Assembly (NCBI GenBank): GCA_030632095.1
Contig: DAOVJU010000034.1
Coordinates: forward strand, 1 to 12,823
DNA: 12,823 nt
Reading direction: 5' to 3'
From: Chlorobiota bacterium
GTDB taxonomy: Bacteria; Bacteroidota; Bacteroidia; Bacteroidales; B39-G9
Below are positions 1 through 7,375 of the stretch, in pieces. The first letter of the stretch is position 1. The number at the start of each line of letters is the position of its first letter. The position numbers and the translations under genes were made by a program. The notes beneath the pieces were generated by a model. That model was given only the letters and a program-made list of their open reading frames with translations, ran no database searches and had not been told where the DNA came from.

Positions 1-302
1 CATTTTAAGATTCCGGAACAATAACCCCCATTCTATGCGGGTTGTAGAGCGGAGAAGAACGGTTAAGTGTCAAACTCAGGAGAAATTTGATCATTAAATA
101 ATTCTGTTATCATATACCAACAACTCAACAAAAACGGGAAACATAAATCCAAAATCTTAAATCTAAAAACCATTAATTCTGTCCATTACACCTCATTTGT
201 TTATAACTTCCAGCACCATATTAATAATTAATGTAAAAAATAGTGGCTGCAATTATTATAATTAATAATTTTGTCGCTTGATTAATAAAATTTTGTATTC
301 AA
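1..302. other. Leader region without a firm gene
   Basis: No complete gene is visible. The first 95 or so bases are visibly richer in G+C than the rest of the window and could hold the end of a gene running off the left edge. A plus-strand frame is open from base 2 to a TAA at 95-97 (31 codons). A second plus frame ends at the TAA at 22-24. On the minus strand a frame reading SSPLYNPHRMGVIVPES ends close to the left edge. I cannot choose between these and recognise none of them. Bases 98-302 are very AT-rich with many TTAATAATTA-like runs. They presumably carry the promoter of the TPR gene, but I find no convincing Bacteroidota promoter motif. Confidence 0.4.
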
Positions 303-1736
303 ATGAATTTGAATAACGAGGAAGGTTTTTTATTTGAAAAAGACAATGATTTCATTCTTAGTCGATTTGAAACAATGCTAAGAAAAGAAGATATTATTTA
401 TTTTGATATATCAGAATTTATTGAAATTATTGAGCTATATCTTGATAATAGTAATTTAGAACGTGCTAAACTGGCAATTAATATTGGATTATCGCAACAT
501 CCGCAAGCAAATGAATTAATGTTAAAAAAAGCACATGTTTTAGTAGAATCTCAAAAATATAAAGAAGCAAAATCAATATTATTAAATATTGAAAAAATTG
601 AACCTTCAAATCCGGATATTGCATTATTACTGGGTATTGTCAATTTGTATAATTTCGAAACCAATAAATCAATTGCGTATTTCAATAGAGCTATTCAACA
701 AAACCAGGATGATGCTGAAGAAATCATTCTTAACATAGCTATCCATTTTGAAAATGTTAAACTTTTTGACCAGGCTGTTTACTTTCTAAAAACAGGATAT
801 GATATAAATTCTGAAAACCCCGATATTATATATGAACTTGCTTATTCATATGAAAAAACCGGGAAATATAGGTTAGGCATAGAATTTTATACGAAATATC
901 TCGAAATAAACCCGTTTTCTGAAAACGCGTGGTATAATCTTGCATTAACATTTGACAAACTGGAAGATTATGATAAAGCAATAGAAGCTTTTGATTTTGC
1001 ATTAGCTATTGATGATGAATACTTACTTGCTTATTATGGCAAAGGAAATACCCTGGCCAATAAGGATAATTATAAGGAAGCAGCAGAAGTCTTTAAAGAA
1101 GCATTAGAACTCGAGCCCGAAAATGACGAACTGCTATATTCAATAGGTGAGTGTTATGAAAAGTTAAAAGATTATAAACAATCCCTGAAATATTATAAGA
1201 AAACACTTGATATAAATGATAAAAATTCAAATGCCTGGTTTGGAATAGGTATTATACGTTATTATAAGAATGAGTTTTTTGAAAGTTTATTTTACGTTAA
1301 AAAGGCACTTAAATTAAATCCGGACGATTCTGAGTTCTGGAGTACACTTGGCGATATTAATGATAAACTTTGCTTTTATGATGATGCTGAGATAGCATAT
1401 AAAAGTGCCCTTGAATTAGATCCCTTTGATGAAAATATCTGGATTAGCTATTCAGACCTGTTATATAAACAAGAAAAAATTGAGGAAGCTGTTACGGCCT
1501 TAACAGAAGCAAATAATAAAATAAAAGATAACAGCGAAATAATTTTCCGTTTATCGGCTTATTTACTTGAAAGCAATCAACATAATAAAGCTGTTGAATA
1601 TTTCAAATTGGGGCTTTCTATCGATTACGAAATGCATAAAAAATTCTTTCATTTTGACAAAAAAACAATACATTCTTTATCATCCAATAACTTAATTAAG
1701 AAACATTTAACAACAAAGAATTCATCAAATGAATAA
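303..1736 (+). CDS. Cytoplasmic tetratricopeptide repeat (TPR) protein
   Basis: A 477-residue protein made almost entirely of TPR units. From about residue 38 to 440 there are roughly twelve 34-residue repeats with the usual W/Y-x-x-L/I-G, Y, A and P positions. Clear examples are NAWYNLALTFDKLEDYDKA (from 208), YYGKGNTLANKDNYKEAAEV (from 244) and FWSTLGDINDKLCFYDDAEI (from 345). There is no signal peptide or membrane segment, so it should act in the cytoplasm as a protein-binding scaffold. The N-terminal acidic stretch before the repeats (FEKDNDFILSRFETML) resembles the start of TPR proteins I associate with Bacteroidota. Its stop codon lies inside the start of the next gene (8-base overlap), so the two are probably cotranscribed and translationally coupled. 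No specific partner or pathway can be read from the sequence. Confidence 0.9.
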   Translation: MNLNNEEGFLFEKDNDFILSRFETMLRKEDIIYFDISEFIEIIELYLDNSNLERAKLAINIGLSQHPQANELMLKKAHVLVESQKYKEAKSILLNIEKIEPSNPDIALLLGIVNLYNFETNKSIAYFNRAIQQNQDDAEEIILNIAIHFENVKLFDQAVYFLKTGYDINSENPDIIYELAYSYEKTGKYRLGIEFYTKYLEINPFSENAWYNLALTFDKLEDYDKAIEAFDFALAIDDEYLLAYYGKGNTLANKDNYKEAAEVFKEALELEPENDELLYSIGECYEKLKDYKQSLKYYKKTLDINDKNSNAWFGIGIIRYYKNEFFESLFYVKKALKLNPDDSEFWSTLGDINDKLCFYDDAEIAYKSALELDPFDENIWISYSDLLYKQEKIEEAVTALTEANNKIKDNSEIIFRLSAYLLESNQHNKAVEYFKLGLSIDYEMHKKFFHFDKKTIHSLSSNNLIKKHLTTKNSSNE

Positions 1737-3057
1737 TAAATATTATCTGAAATGTGAAAATTGTGGCATTAAGATCGGTGATTTTTCTATTTGGTTTAAA
1801 AATAGCCAGACTTGCCCGTCATGTAAAACTAACTGGGCCACGGTACATTATTATGATCCTATAAAAAGAATTACTGAATATATAAAACCCAACGGTCAGA
1901 AACCTGATAATCTATGGCATTATTTTGATTTTTTACCTCTACTCGATAAGAAAAATATTATTACAAGAGGTGAAGGTGTAATTCCGGTTGACCACTGGCC
2001 TTTTTTAGAAGAATATGCAAAAAGGAAATTTGGAATTAATGTTACCGTATTAGCTTATAGAAATGATTTAAATCCGGGAACCGGCACCTTTAAAGATGCA
2101 GCAGCAGCTTCTGCAGCAAGCATTTTAAAAGAACATGGAATAAAGGAATATTCAATTGCAAGTACCGGTAATATTGCAACAGCTTATGCTCACTATTTAG
2201 CAGCAGCAGGAATTTCAATAGCAGTTTTTATTCCCAATGATGCACTAGAAGCCCATGAAGCAGAAATAAGCAATTACGGGCAACGAATATTCAGGGTAAA
2301 TGGTGATTATGCAATGGCTAAACAAGTAGCTGCTGAATATTCAAAAAAACATGGTATTTTATTGTCCGGGGGAAATACAGATCCAATGCGGGTTGAAGCA
2401 AAAAAAACTATGGTTTTTGAATGGCTGCGACAATTAGGTAAATTACCAGATGTATACATCCAGGCATTGAGTGGTGGAACCGGGCCAATTGCAATTGATA
2501 AAGCCTGTGATGAACTATCTGAACTGAACCTGATTAAAAAAGTACCTCGCTTTATATTAATTCAACCTCATAATTGTGACCCAATGACCCAGGCCTGGAA
2601 AAAAGCTAAAGCAAATAATTTCCCTGAAGGCTGGGAAAATGATTATCCGGTAATAAATAACCCACATTCTAAAGTTCCAACATTAGCAACCGGAAATCCG
2701 AAAACCTACCCGATTATAGGTTCCCTGGTTAAAAAAAGCAATGGTGAAATAATATCATTCAACGAAGATGAAATGGCTGATGTTGCTAAACTTATTGCTT
2801 ATGAAACCACAGTAAAAATTGGACCTGCATCTGCAATAGCAGTTGGTGGCTTTTTTGAAGCACTCAAAGATGGTATATTAAAGGATGGCGAAACAGTAAT
2901 GATTAATGTAGGTGAAGGTGTACTTAGAGCTTTGGATTTTATGGCTGAAATGATATATACCACCATAAATGTTGATTCAGTTGATGAATGTAAGCCTCCA
3001 GCAAGAGGTGATTTTGCTGCAGGACTCTGGGCTAAATTCGACAAATACGCTGAATGA
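1729..3057 (+). CDS. Threonine-synthase-like PLP-dependent enzyme (fold type II)
   Basis: A 442-residue fold-type II PLP enzyme. The cofactor lysine is K122 in NPGTGTFKDAAAA. It is followed by the substrate loop STGNIATAYAHYLA (145-158), the glycine-rich phosphate-cup loop SGGTGPIAI (248-256) and a late VGEGVLRAL segment (394-402). These are hallmarks of threonine synthase, which converts O-phosphohomoserine to threonine. The N-terminus carries a Cys4 ribbon (C9-x2-C12 and C29-x2-C32), as in the threonine synthases of archaeal/plant type, unlike the E. coli type. No thrA or thrB gene is adjacent; the neighbours are a TPR gene (8-base overlap upstream) and a polyprenyl-phosphate transporter. 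Relatives of this family also include cysteate synthase, which uses O-phosphoserine and sulfite, so substrate identity is open. The family assignment is firm; the exact reaction is inference. Confidence 0.85.
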   Translation: MNNKYYLKCENCGIKIGDFSIWFKNSQTCPSCKTNWATVHYYDPIKRITEYIKPNGQKPDNLWHYFDFLPLLDKKNIITRGEGVIPVDHWPFLEEYAKRKFGINVTVLAYRNDLNPGTGTFKDAAAASAASILKEHGIKEYSIASTGNIATAYAHYLAAAGISIAVFIPNDALEAHEAEISNYGQRIFRVNGDYAMAKQVAAEYSKKHGILLSGGNTDPMRVEAKKTMVFEWLRQLGKLPDVYIQALSGGTGPIAIDKACDELSELNLIKKVPRFILIQPHNCDPMTQAWKKAKANNFPEGWENDYPVINNPHSKVPTLATGNPKTYPIIGSLVKKSNGEIISFNEDEMADVAKLIAYETTVKIGPASAIAVGGFFEALKDGILKDGETVMINVGEGVLRALDFMAEMIYTTINVDSVDECKPPARGDFAAGLWAKFDKYAE

Positions 3058-3198
3058 TTTTATTGAACAATTTCGTTACTAAATAAATTTCCTAATGAAT
3101 ATTTCATTATTCGATCATTTAAGTATTTGAACAATAGAATATTTGAACAATAGAACAATTGAACATAAATATCCAAACACATTCTTATTCAGAGCTTT
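3058..3198. other. AT-rich spacer with repeats
   Basis: This spacer separates the PLP-enzyme gene from the transporter gene. It holds a 7-bp-arm hairpin (TAATGAA, 3-base loop, TTCATTA) at 3093-3109 without a following T-run, then a cluster of TTGAACAATA-like words that includes a perfect tandem duplication listed separately. It may carry a promoter for the downstream pair, but no clear one is visible. Confidence 0.5.
3124..3155. repeat. Perfect 16-bp tandem duplication
   Basis: The 16-base unit TATTTGAACAATAGAA occurs twice without a gap or mismatch, at 3124-3139 and 3140-3155. It is followed by a degenerate third copy (CAATTGAACA, to about 3165). A related word, TATTGAACAAT, lies at 3061-3071. 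The repeat is noncoding. Similar words (TTGAACAAGG) occur in the inverted repeats around the four-helix-bundle gene near 10960 and 11420. Confidence 0.85.
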
Positions 3199-4113
3199 AT
3201 GAAACAAAACATCTACCTTTTTCTTAAAGGATTTGGAATGGGTGCAGCAAATGTTATCCCTGGAGTTTCAGGAGGGACAATAGCACTTATCACAGGCATA
3301 TTTGAAAAGCTTATTAACTCAATTAAATCATTCGATTTAACAGCAATACGACTATTTTTCACAGGAAAGTTTAAAGAATTCGCGAATCATGTAAACCTTA
3401 GTTTTTTAATCGCAGTATTTGCTGGTATTGGAGTGAGTATTTTTTCATTAGCTGTTGTCTTACAATTTCTTTTAATTAATTATCCGGTTTATATATGGGC
3501 TTTTTTCTTTGGATTAATTTTAGCTTCAGTATATTTTGTAAGTAAGGAAATAAATAAATGGAATTCTGGCGTGATACTGTTTTTTGTTATTGGTACAACA
3601 ATAGCACTTGGTATTACATTTATGAACCAGGCTGTTGAAAACGATAGTTTTTTCTATTTATTTATATGTGGTATAGTTGCAATATGCAGTATGATATTGC
3701 CAGGGTTATCCGGTTCATTTGTACTTGTTTTAATGGGCAATTACCAATTTGTTTTAAATGCTGTTAAGGAATTTGATATTAAATCATTAATCCCAATTGT
3801 AGTTGGAGCTGGTTTTGGATTGCTTGCTTTTTCACATTTATTATCATGGTTGTATAAAAAGTATAAAAATCAAACCATAGCTATATTGAGTGGTTTTATT
3901 CTTGGTTCACTTGGCATATTATGGCCATGGAAAATCTCATATGATCAATTTGGTAATATAATCCCAATAGGAAGTGATACTAAAGCGCTTAGTTATGAAA
4001 GATTTGTGCCTGAAGCATTTAATACCGAAGTATTCTTTGCAATTGGATTAGTTATAATAGGTATATTTGTTATATGGGCCATGGAAAAACTGGCTGAGCA
4101 AATAACTGATTAA
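3199..4113 (+). CDS. popT: DUF368 / PopT-type polyprenyl-phosphate transporter
   Basis: A 304-residue, strongly hydrophobic integral membrane protein with about eight or more predicted spans. Two related signature loops mark the DUF368 family: ANVIPGVSGGT at residues 17-27 and MILPGLSGS at 165-173. They sit at equivalent places in the two halves, consistent with an internally duplicated fold. Work on this family (PopT) shows that members return undecaprenyl phosphate, the lipid carrier for peptidoglycan and other envelope polymers, across the cytoplasmic membrane for reuse. That function is carried over here by homology. The start ATG directly precedes MKQNIYLFLKGFGMGAAN, the usual N-terminal pattern, and no better start lies upstream. 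The gene is separated by a single base from aroE, which implies cotranscription. Confidence 0.85.
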   Translation: MKQNIYLFLKGFGMGAANVIPGVSGGTIALITGIFEKLINSIKSFDLTAIRLFFTGKFKEFANHVNLSFLIAVFAGIGVSIFSLAVVLQFLLINYPVYIWAFFFGLILASVYFVSKEINKWNSGVILFFVIGTTIALGITFMNQAVENDSFFYLFICGIVAICSMILPGLSGSFVLVLMGNYQFVLNAVKEFDIKSLIPIVVGAGFGLLAFSHLLSWLYKKYKNQTIAILSGFILGSLGILWPWKISYDQFGNIIPIGSDTKALSYERFVPEAFNTEVFFAIGLVIIGIFVIWAMEKLAEQITD

Positions 4114-4114
4114 A

Positions 4115-4861
4115 ATGGAAAAACTATTTGGCATAATTGGCCATCCTTTAACTCACTCGTTTTCTAAAAAATATTTTAATAGTTTCTTTAGCGATAATGG
4201 CCTACCCTACCAATATCAGAATTTTGACCTGAATGATTTAGGCAATTTTCATGAAATTCTTGAAAATCAAAATATTTATGGTTTAAATGTTACTGCTCCT
4301 TATAAAGAAAAAATAATCGGTCGTATTAATAAAATTGATTTTCATGCAGAGAAAATTGGAGCTATAAATACAATTTTAATCAACAGGGCAGGAAACAGTT
4401 TCACTACTATTGGCTATAATACTGATTACTATGCTTTTAAGATATCCGTTTCTAAATTATTAACCAAATTGGTTACAAAAGCATTAATATTAGGTTGGGG
4501 GGGAGCATCAAAAGCTGTACAATATGCATTACATCAATTAAACGTAAAAAGTTTAGTTGTGTCAAGAAATCCTAAGGAAAATCAAATCCATTACTCACAA
4601 TTAAAACAAAAAACTATAAAAGATCATCAACTAATTGTTAACACAACACCACTTGGAATGTTCCCCGATGTTTCAAATGCACCTGATATTCCTTATAAAT
4701 ATCTAACAAAAAATCATATTCTTTATGATTTGATCTACAATCCGGAGGAAACATTCTTTCTAAGAAACGGTGTTGCAAAAAAAGCGAAAGTAAAAAATGG
4801 CCTGGAAATGCTAAAACTGCAAGCCCAGCTATCATGGAAGATTTGGAATAAGGAACATTAA
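4115..4861 (+). CDS. aroE: Shikimate dehydrogenase (AroE)
   Basis: A 248-residue cytoplasmic enzyme that reduces 3-dehydroshikimate to shikimate with NADPH in the chorismate pathway. Visible family motifs are the shikimate-binding start FGIIGHPLTHSFSKKYFN (5-22), NVTAPYKEK with the catalytic lysine K64, and GYNTDYYAF with the catalytic aspartate D104. The nucleotide-binding loop LGWGGASKAV follows (126-135), then NTTPLGMFPD, LIYNPEETFFL and the C-terminal NGLEMLKLQAQLSW. The second residue of the glycine-rich loop is Trp, where Ala is more usual, but the pattern is intact. At 248 residues it is slightly shorter than the E. coli enzyme (272), as is common in Bacteroidota. It starts one base after the PopT-type gene and is presumably translated from the same message. 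Confidence 0.95.
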   Translation: MEKLFGIIGHPLTHSFSKKYFNSFFSDNGLPYQYQNFDLNDLGNFHEILENQNIYGLNVTAPYKEKIIGRINKIDFHAEKIGAINTILINRAGNSFTTIGYNTDYYAFKISVSKLLTKLVTKALILGWGGASKAVQYALHQLNVKSLVVSRNPKENQIHYSQLKQKTIKDHQLIVNTTPLGMFPDVSNAPDIPYKYLTKNHILYDLIYNPEETFFLRNGVAKKAKVKNGLEMLKLQAQLSWKIWNKEH

Positions 4862-4901
4862 ATAGCATACTTAAACAAGCAAAATTAGAAAAGGAATAAA
4901 A

Positions 4902-5117
4902 ATGAAAAAATATTTGATAATATTAGAAAAAACAGGAACAGGGTATAGCGTTTATGTACCCGATTTACCTGGTTGCATAGCAACGGGAAAAACAAGGGAC
5001 ATTGCAGAAGAAAATATATATGAAGCAATAAAGTTTCATTTGGAAGGCTTATAGGAAGAAAATATGTTAATCCCTGAAAGTAAATCTGAAGCAGGAACTT
5101 TGTTTGTTAGTATCTAA
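4902..5117 (+). pseudogene. HicB-like antitoxin reading frame with in-frame TAG
   Basis: An AAGGA ribosome-binding site lies just ahead of the ATG at 4902. The frame opens with a HicB-family N-terminal fold: MKKYLIILEKTGTGYSVYVP then DLPGCIATGKT and AEENIYEAIKFHLEGL. It stops at TAG (5052-5054) after 50 codons. The same frame continues with EENMLIPESKSEA to a TAA at 5115-5117, and that continuation is what HicB proteins usually carry after the helix. An intact protein would have been about 71 residues. The simplest reading is a nonsense mutation in an orphan HicB gene. A 50-residue truncated product is possible, because most of the beta-alpha core is kept. No HicA toxin lies on either side, and only 40 bases separate this gene from aroE. 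Confidence 0.75.
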
Positions 5118-5334
5118 AACTTATAGAAAAACACAGTCAGACCTTTTAAAGTAAAACCACAAATTCTGATTTGTATATTCATAAATTATTATGCAAATCT
5201 ATAAACACTTGATTGACTTTTCTTTTGAATTTCAATCCATTGTTTCTTGTTATGTATTCATGATTTAAACCGGCAAATTCCAAATTCCTCACCTTCGCAT
5301 TTTCCTGATGTTCCTTTTTTAAGTTATATTTTAA
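5118..5334. other. Intergenic region between convergent genes; possible minus-strand remnant
   Basis: This lies between the plus-strand HicB-like frame and the minus-strand OmpA-type gene. No T-tailed terminator hairpin is evident. On the minus strand a frame is open from directly after the TAG of the OmpA-type gene (5335-5337) to a TGA at 5179-5181, 51 sense codons. It includes a possible GTG start (5290-5292) giving a 37-residue peptide beginning RNLEFAGLNHEYITRNNG after the start residue. There is no ATG and no good ribosome-binding site. It could be the remnant of a small gene or a chance frame. Confidence 0.35.
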
Positions 5335-7275
5335 CTAAAATTCCAAAATAATAAATTCTGTTCTCCTGTTAGCTGCTTTTCCTTCTTCGGTTTCGTTATC
5401 GGCAATCGGGCTTGTTTCACCATACCCTTTTGCCTGAACTCGTTGGTACTGAATTCCTGCATTGATCAAATAATCTCTTACAGACTTAGCCCTGTCATGC
5501 GATAATTTCATATTATAATCATCGTTTCCTACATTATCGGTATGTCCGCCAACCTCAATTACCATGGTTGGATTAATTTTCATCAGATCAACTGCTTTAT
5601 CAAGTTCAAGCCTGCTTTCAGGAGTAAGGGTTGCTTTTCCTGTTTCAAAGAAAATGTTGTTCAACACTACCTTTGCTCCTTTTTCTATTGGCTTTAATTC
5701 AATGTTTTTTATGATTTCCTGGTATTTGCTTTCCTTCGGGACTTCAAACAATTGTGAATAAAAGAAAAATGCTTCTTTATTGGCAGAAACACTATAATTT
5801 CTCCCGGCCGGAAGAACAACCAGGTATTTCCCGGTTTCACTATTTGATTTATTCATACTGATCATTTCCCCTGTATTTATATCTTCAATCAATACCCAGG
5901 CACCAATAGGCTTATGGTCTTTTGCATTACTTACTATTCCCGATACAACAACAGTTGGTTGTGGCCTCATTTCTTCAGGAATGTTAATAGAATACAAATC
6001 ATAAGCTCCATAGCCACCTTCTCGTGTTGAAGAAAAGAATCCAATTTCACCAGAGCCACCAATTGTAAAATATTTATCATTCCCTTCACAGTTTAATGGT
6101 GCTCCTAAATTTATTGGTTCGCTCCATTTACTATCCTCAAAAACTGATTTAAACAGGTCAGACCCTCCAAACCCAGGATGCCCGTATGAAGCAAAATATA
6201 ATGTTTTTCCATCAGCGCTAAGAAAAGGACTCATTTCTGTATATGGAGTATTGATAACTTCACCTAAATTCATTGGAATACCCCACTCTCCAAATCTGTT
6301 TTTACGTATCATATAAAGATCTTCCTCACCATATCCTCCGGCTCGTTCAGATGCAAAAATAATCATGCTTCCATCAGCTGAAATGGTTGGTTGGGCATCC
6401 CATTCTTCGCTATTCACAATATTACCAATATTTACCGGTTTTGACCATGTTGCACCCTCAAGTATAGCAATATACAAATCGCAACTTCCTATTCCTTCAT
6501 CACGCCCACAACCGGCATATACCATTGTCTGTCCATCACCTGAAAATGTGGCTGATCCATCATGTCCGTAAGTATTAATTGGTTCCGGTAACACCACAGC
6601 TGAACTCCAGCCTGATGCGGTTTTTTCAATGTAATAAATATCTTCACCATAGCCGTCTTCGTCATTGCCGTCAGATTTATCAAAACCACCTTTGCGTAGA
6701 CTGGTAAAATAAATGATCTTCCCGGTTGGATTCATACAGGGCATATAATCACCCCATTTACTATTTACTACAGATCCCATATTTACAGGTTCATCCATAG
6801 TCTTTGGCTTAGCACGAATTTCATCTGCGTTTTTTACATAATGAAGTTTATGTGCCAGTTTATGATGATAATGCATGTATTTAGGCTCTTTGGGATACTT
6901 ATCAAGAAAACCCTGATATGCTACAGCAGCATTATCAAAATCACCTAATGCCTGATATGATAAGCCCCACCAGAAGTAATACCAGGCCCAGTAATCAGGA
7001 TGATGTGTTTCCATTTTTTTAAATGTCTCAATAGCTTCATTATACTGATTATTATAATAATATGAAGCACCTAAGTAATATAAAGCATCGTCGTAATTTT
7101 CTTCTTTATCTAATGCTTTAAGAAAATTTGAAATCGAGAGATCATAGCTATCATCATCGTAATTGGCTTTTCCCATATTATAATATTTTACAGCTTTATC
7201 TGACTGGCTATAAGCATTGTTAAACAGTAAAATAGCCGATGTAATCAGCAAAAGCAACTTAATTTTTGTTTTCAT
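5335..7275 (-). CDS. PorE-like envelope protein: TPR, PD40 propeller, regulatory-like and OmpA domains
   Basis: A 646-residue exported protein. A signal peptide (1-23, ending AYS-Q) has no lipobox cysteine. TPR-like repeats occupy about 27-145. Five PD40-type blades follow at roughly 175-430, each with a S/GxDGxxxxFxSxRxGGxGxxDLY-like pattern (for example ISADGSMIIFASERAGGYGE from 298). A carboxypeptidase-regulatory/CNA-B-like beta domain covers about 442-515 (VSGIVSNAKDHKPIGAWV). The C-terminal OmpA domain covers about 535-646, with NIFFETGKATLTPES and the peptidoglycan-contact pair D580 (GHTDNVG) and R595 (LSHDRAKSV), ending ANRRTEFIILEF. This is the domain order described for PorE of the type IX secretion system, which anchors the machinery to peptidoglycan. 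Many Bacteroidota carry paralogues of this architecture, and the missing lipid-anchor cysteine differs from PorE, so I do not assign the symbol. Upstream on the same strand is another secreted-protein gene, 100 bases away. Confidence 0.9.
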   Translation of the reverse strand: MKTKIKLLLLITSAILLFNNAYSQSDKAVKYYNMGKANYDDDSYDLSISNFLKALDKEENYDDALYYLGASYYYNNQYNEAIETFKKMETHHPDYWAWYYFWWGLSYQALGDFDNAAVAYQGFLDKYPKEPKYMHYHHKLAHKLHYVKNADEIRAKPKTMDEPVNMGSVVNSKWGDYMPCMNPTGKIIYFTSLRKGGFDKSDGNDEDGYGEDIYYIEKTASGWSSAVVLPEPINTYGHDGSATFSGDGQTMVYAGCGRDEGIGSCDLYIAILEGATWSKPVNIGNIVNSEEWDAQPTISADGSMIIFASERAGGYGEEDLYMIRKNRFGEWGIPMNLGEVINTPYTEMSPFLSADGKTLYFASYGHPGFGGSDLFKSVFEDSKWSEPINLGAPLNCEGNDKYFTIGGSGEIGFFSSTREGGYGAYDLYSINIPEEMRPQPTVVVSGIVSNAKDHKPIGAWVLIEDINTGEMISMNKSNSETGKYLVVLPAGRNYSVSANKEAFFFYSQLFEVPKESKYQEIIKNIELKPIEKGAKVVLNNIFFETGKATLTPESRLELDKAVDLMKINPTMVIEVGGHTDNVGNDDYNMKLSHDRAKSVRDYLINAGIQYQRVQAKGYGETSPIADNETEEGKAANRRTEFIILEF

Positions 7276-7300
7276 AGCAAAATCGTTTTAGGTTAATAAA

Positions 7301-7349
7301 AAACCCCTAATATTCTCCCCTTAAACAAGCAGAAGAATAAAAGGGGTTT
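7301..7349 (-). terminator. Terminator-like hairpin with alternative pairing
   Basis: Read on the minus strand, 26 bases after the stop of the 577-residue gene, AAACCCCT (7349-7342) can pair with AGGGGTTT (7308-7301). That stem is followed by more T residues (six T in a row, then ATT), as in an intrinsic terminator. The same CCCC can instead pair with a nearer AAGGGG (7322-7317) through CCCCTT (7346-7341), which leaves the T-tailed stem unformed. The two folds exclude each other. The structure sits 25 bases before the start of the OmpA-type gene, so it may end or attenuate read-through between the two genes. The loop of the T-tailed fold is long (33 bases), which makes it weaker than a classic terminator. 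Confidence 0.55.
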
Positions 7350-7375
7350 GAATTACTAAATATCAGATAAAATAT

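Noticed and set aside
2799..3044. Minus-strand open frame inside the PLP-enzyme gene.
   Set aside because: It lies wholly opposite well-conserved coding sequence, has no recognisable protein features and is best explained as a shadow of that gene.
3124..3165. CRISPR-like array in the TTGAACAATA repeats.
   Set aside because: The units are contiguous, only 16 bases long, lack spacers, and no cas gene is present.
4862..5117. A complete HicAB toxin-antitoxin system.
   Set aside because: Only 40 bases separate aroE from the HicB-like frame, and no HicA-like reading frame follows it.
5052..5337. TAG read as a sense codon, since both the HicB-like frame and the OmpA-type gene have open frames beyond a TAG.
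   Set aside because: The OmpA domain ends exactly where the family normally ends (RRTEFIILEF), so that TAG is a true stop. The other genes end in TAA or TGA and give no support for recoding.
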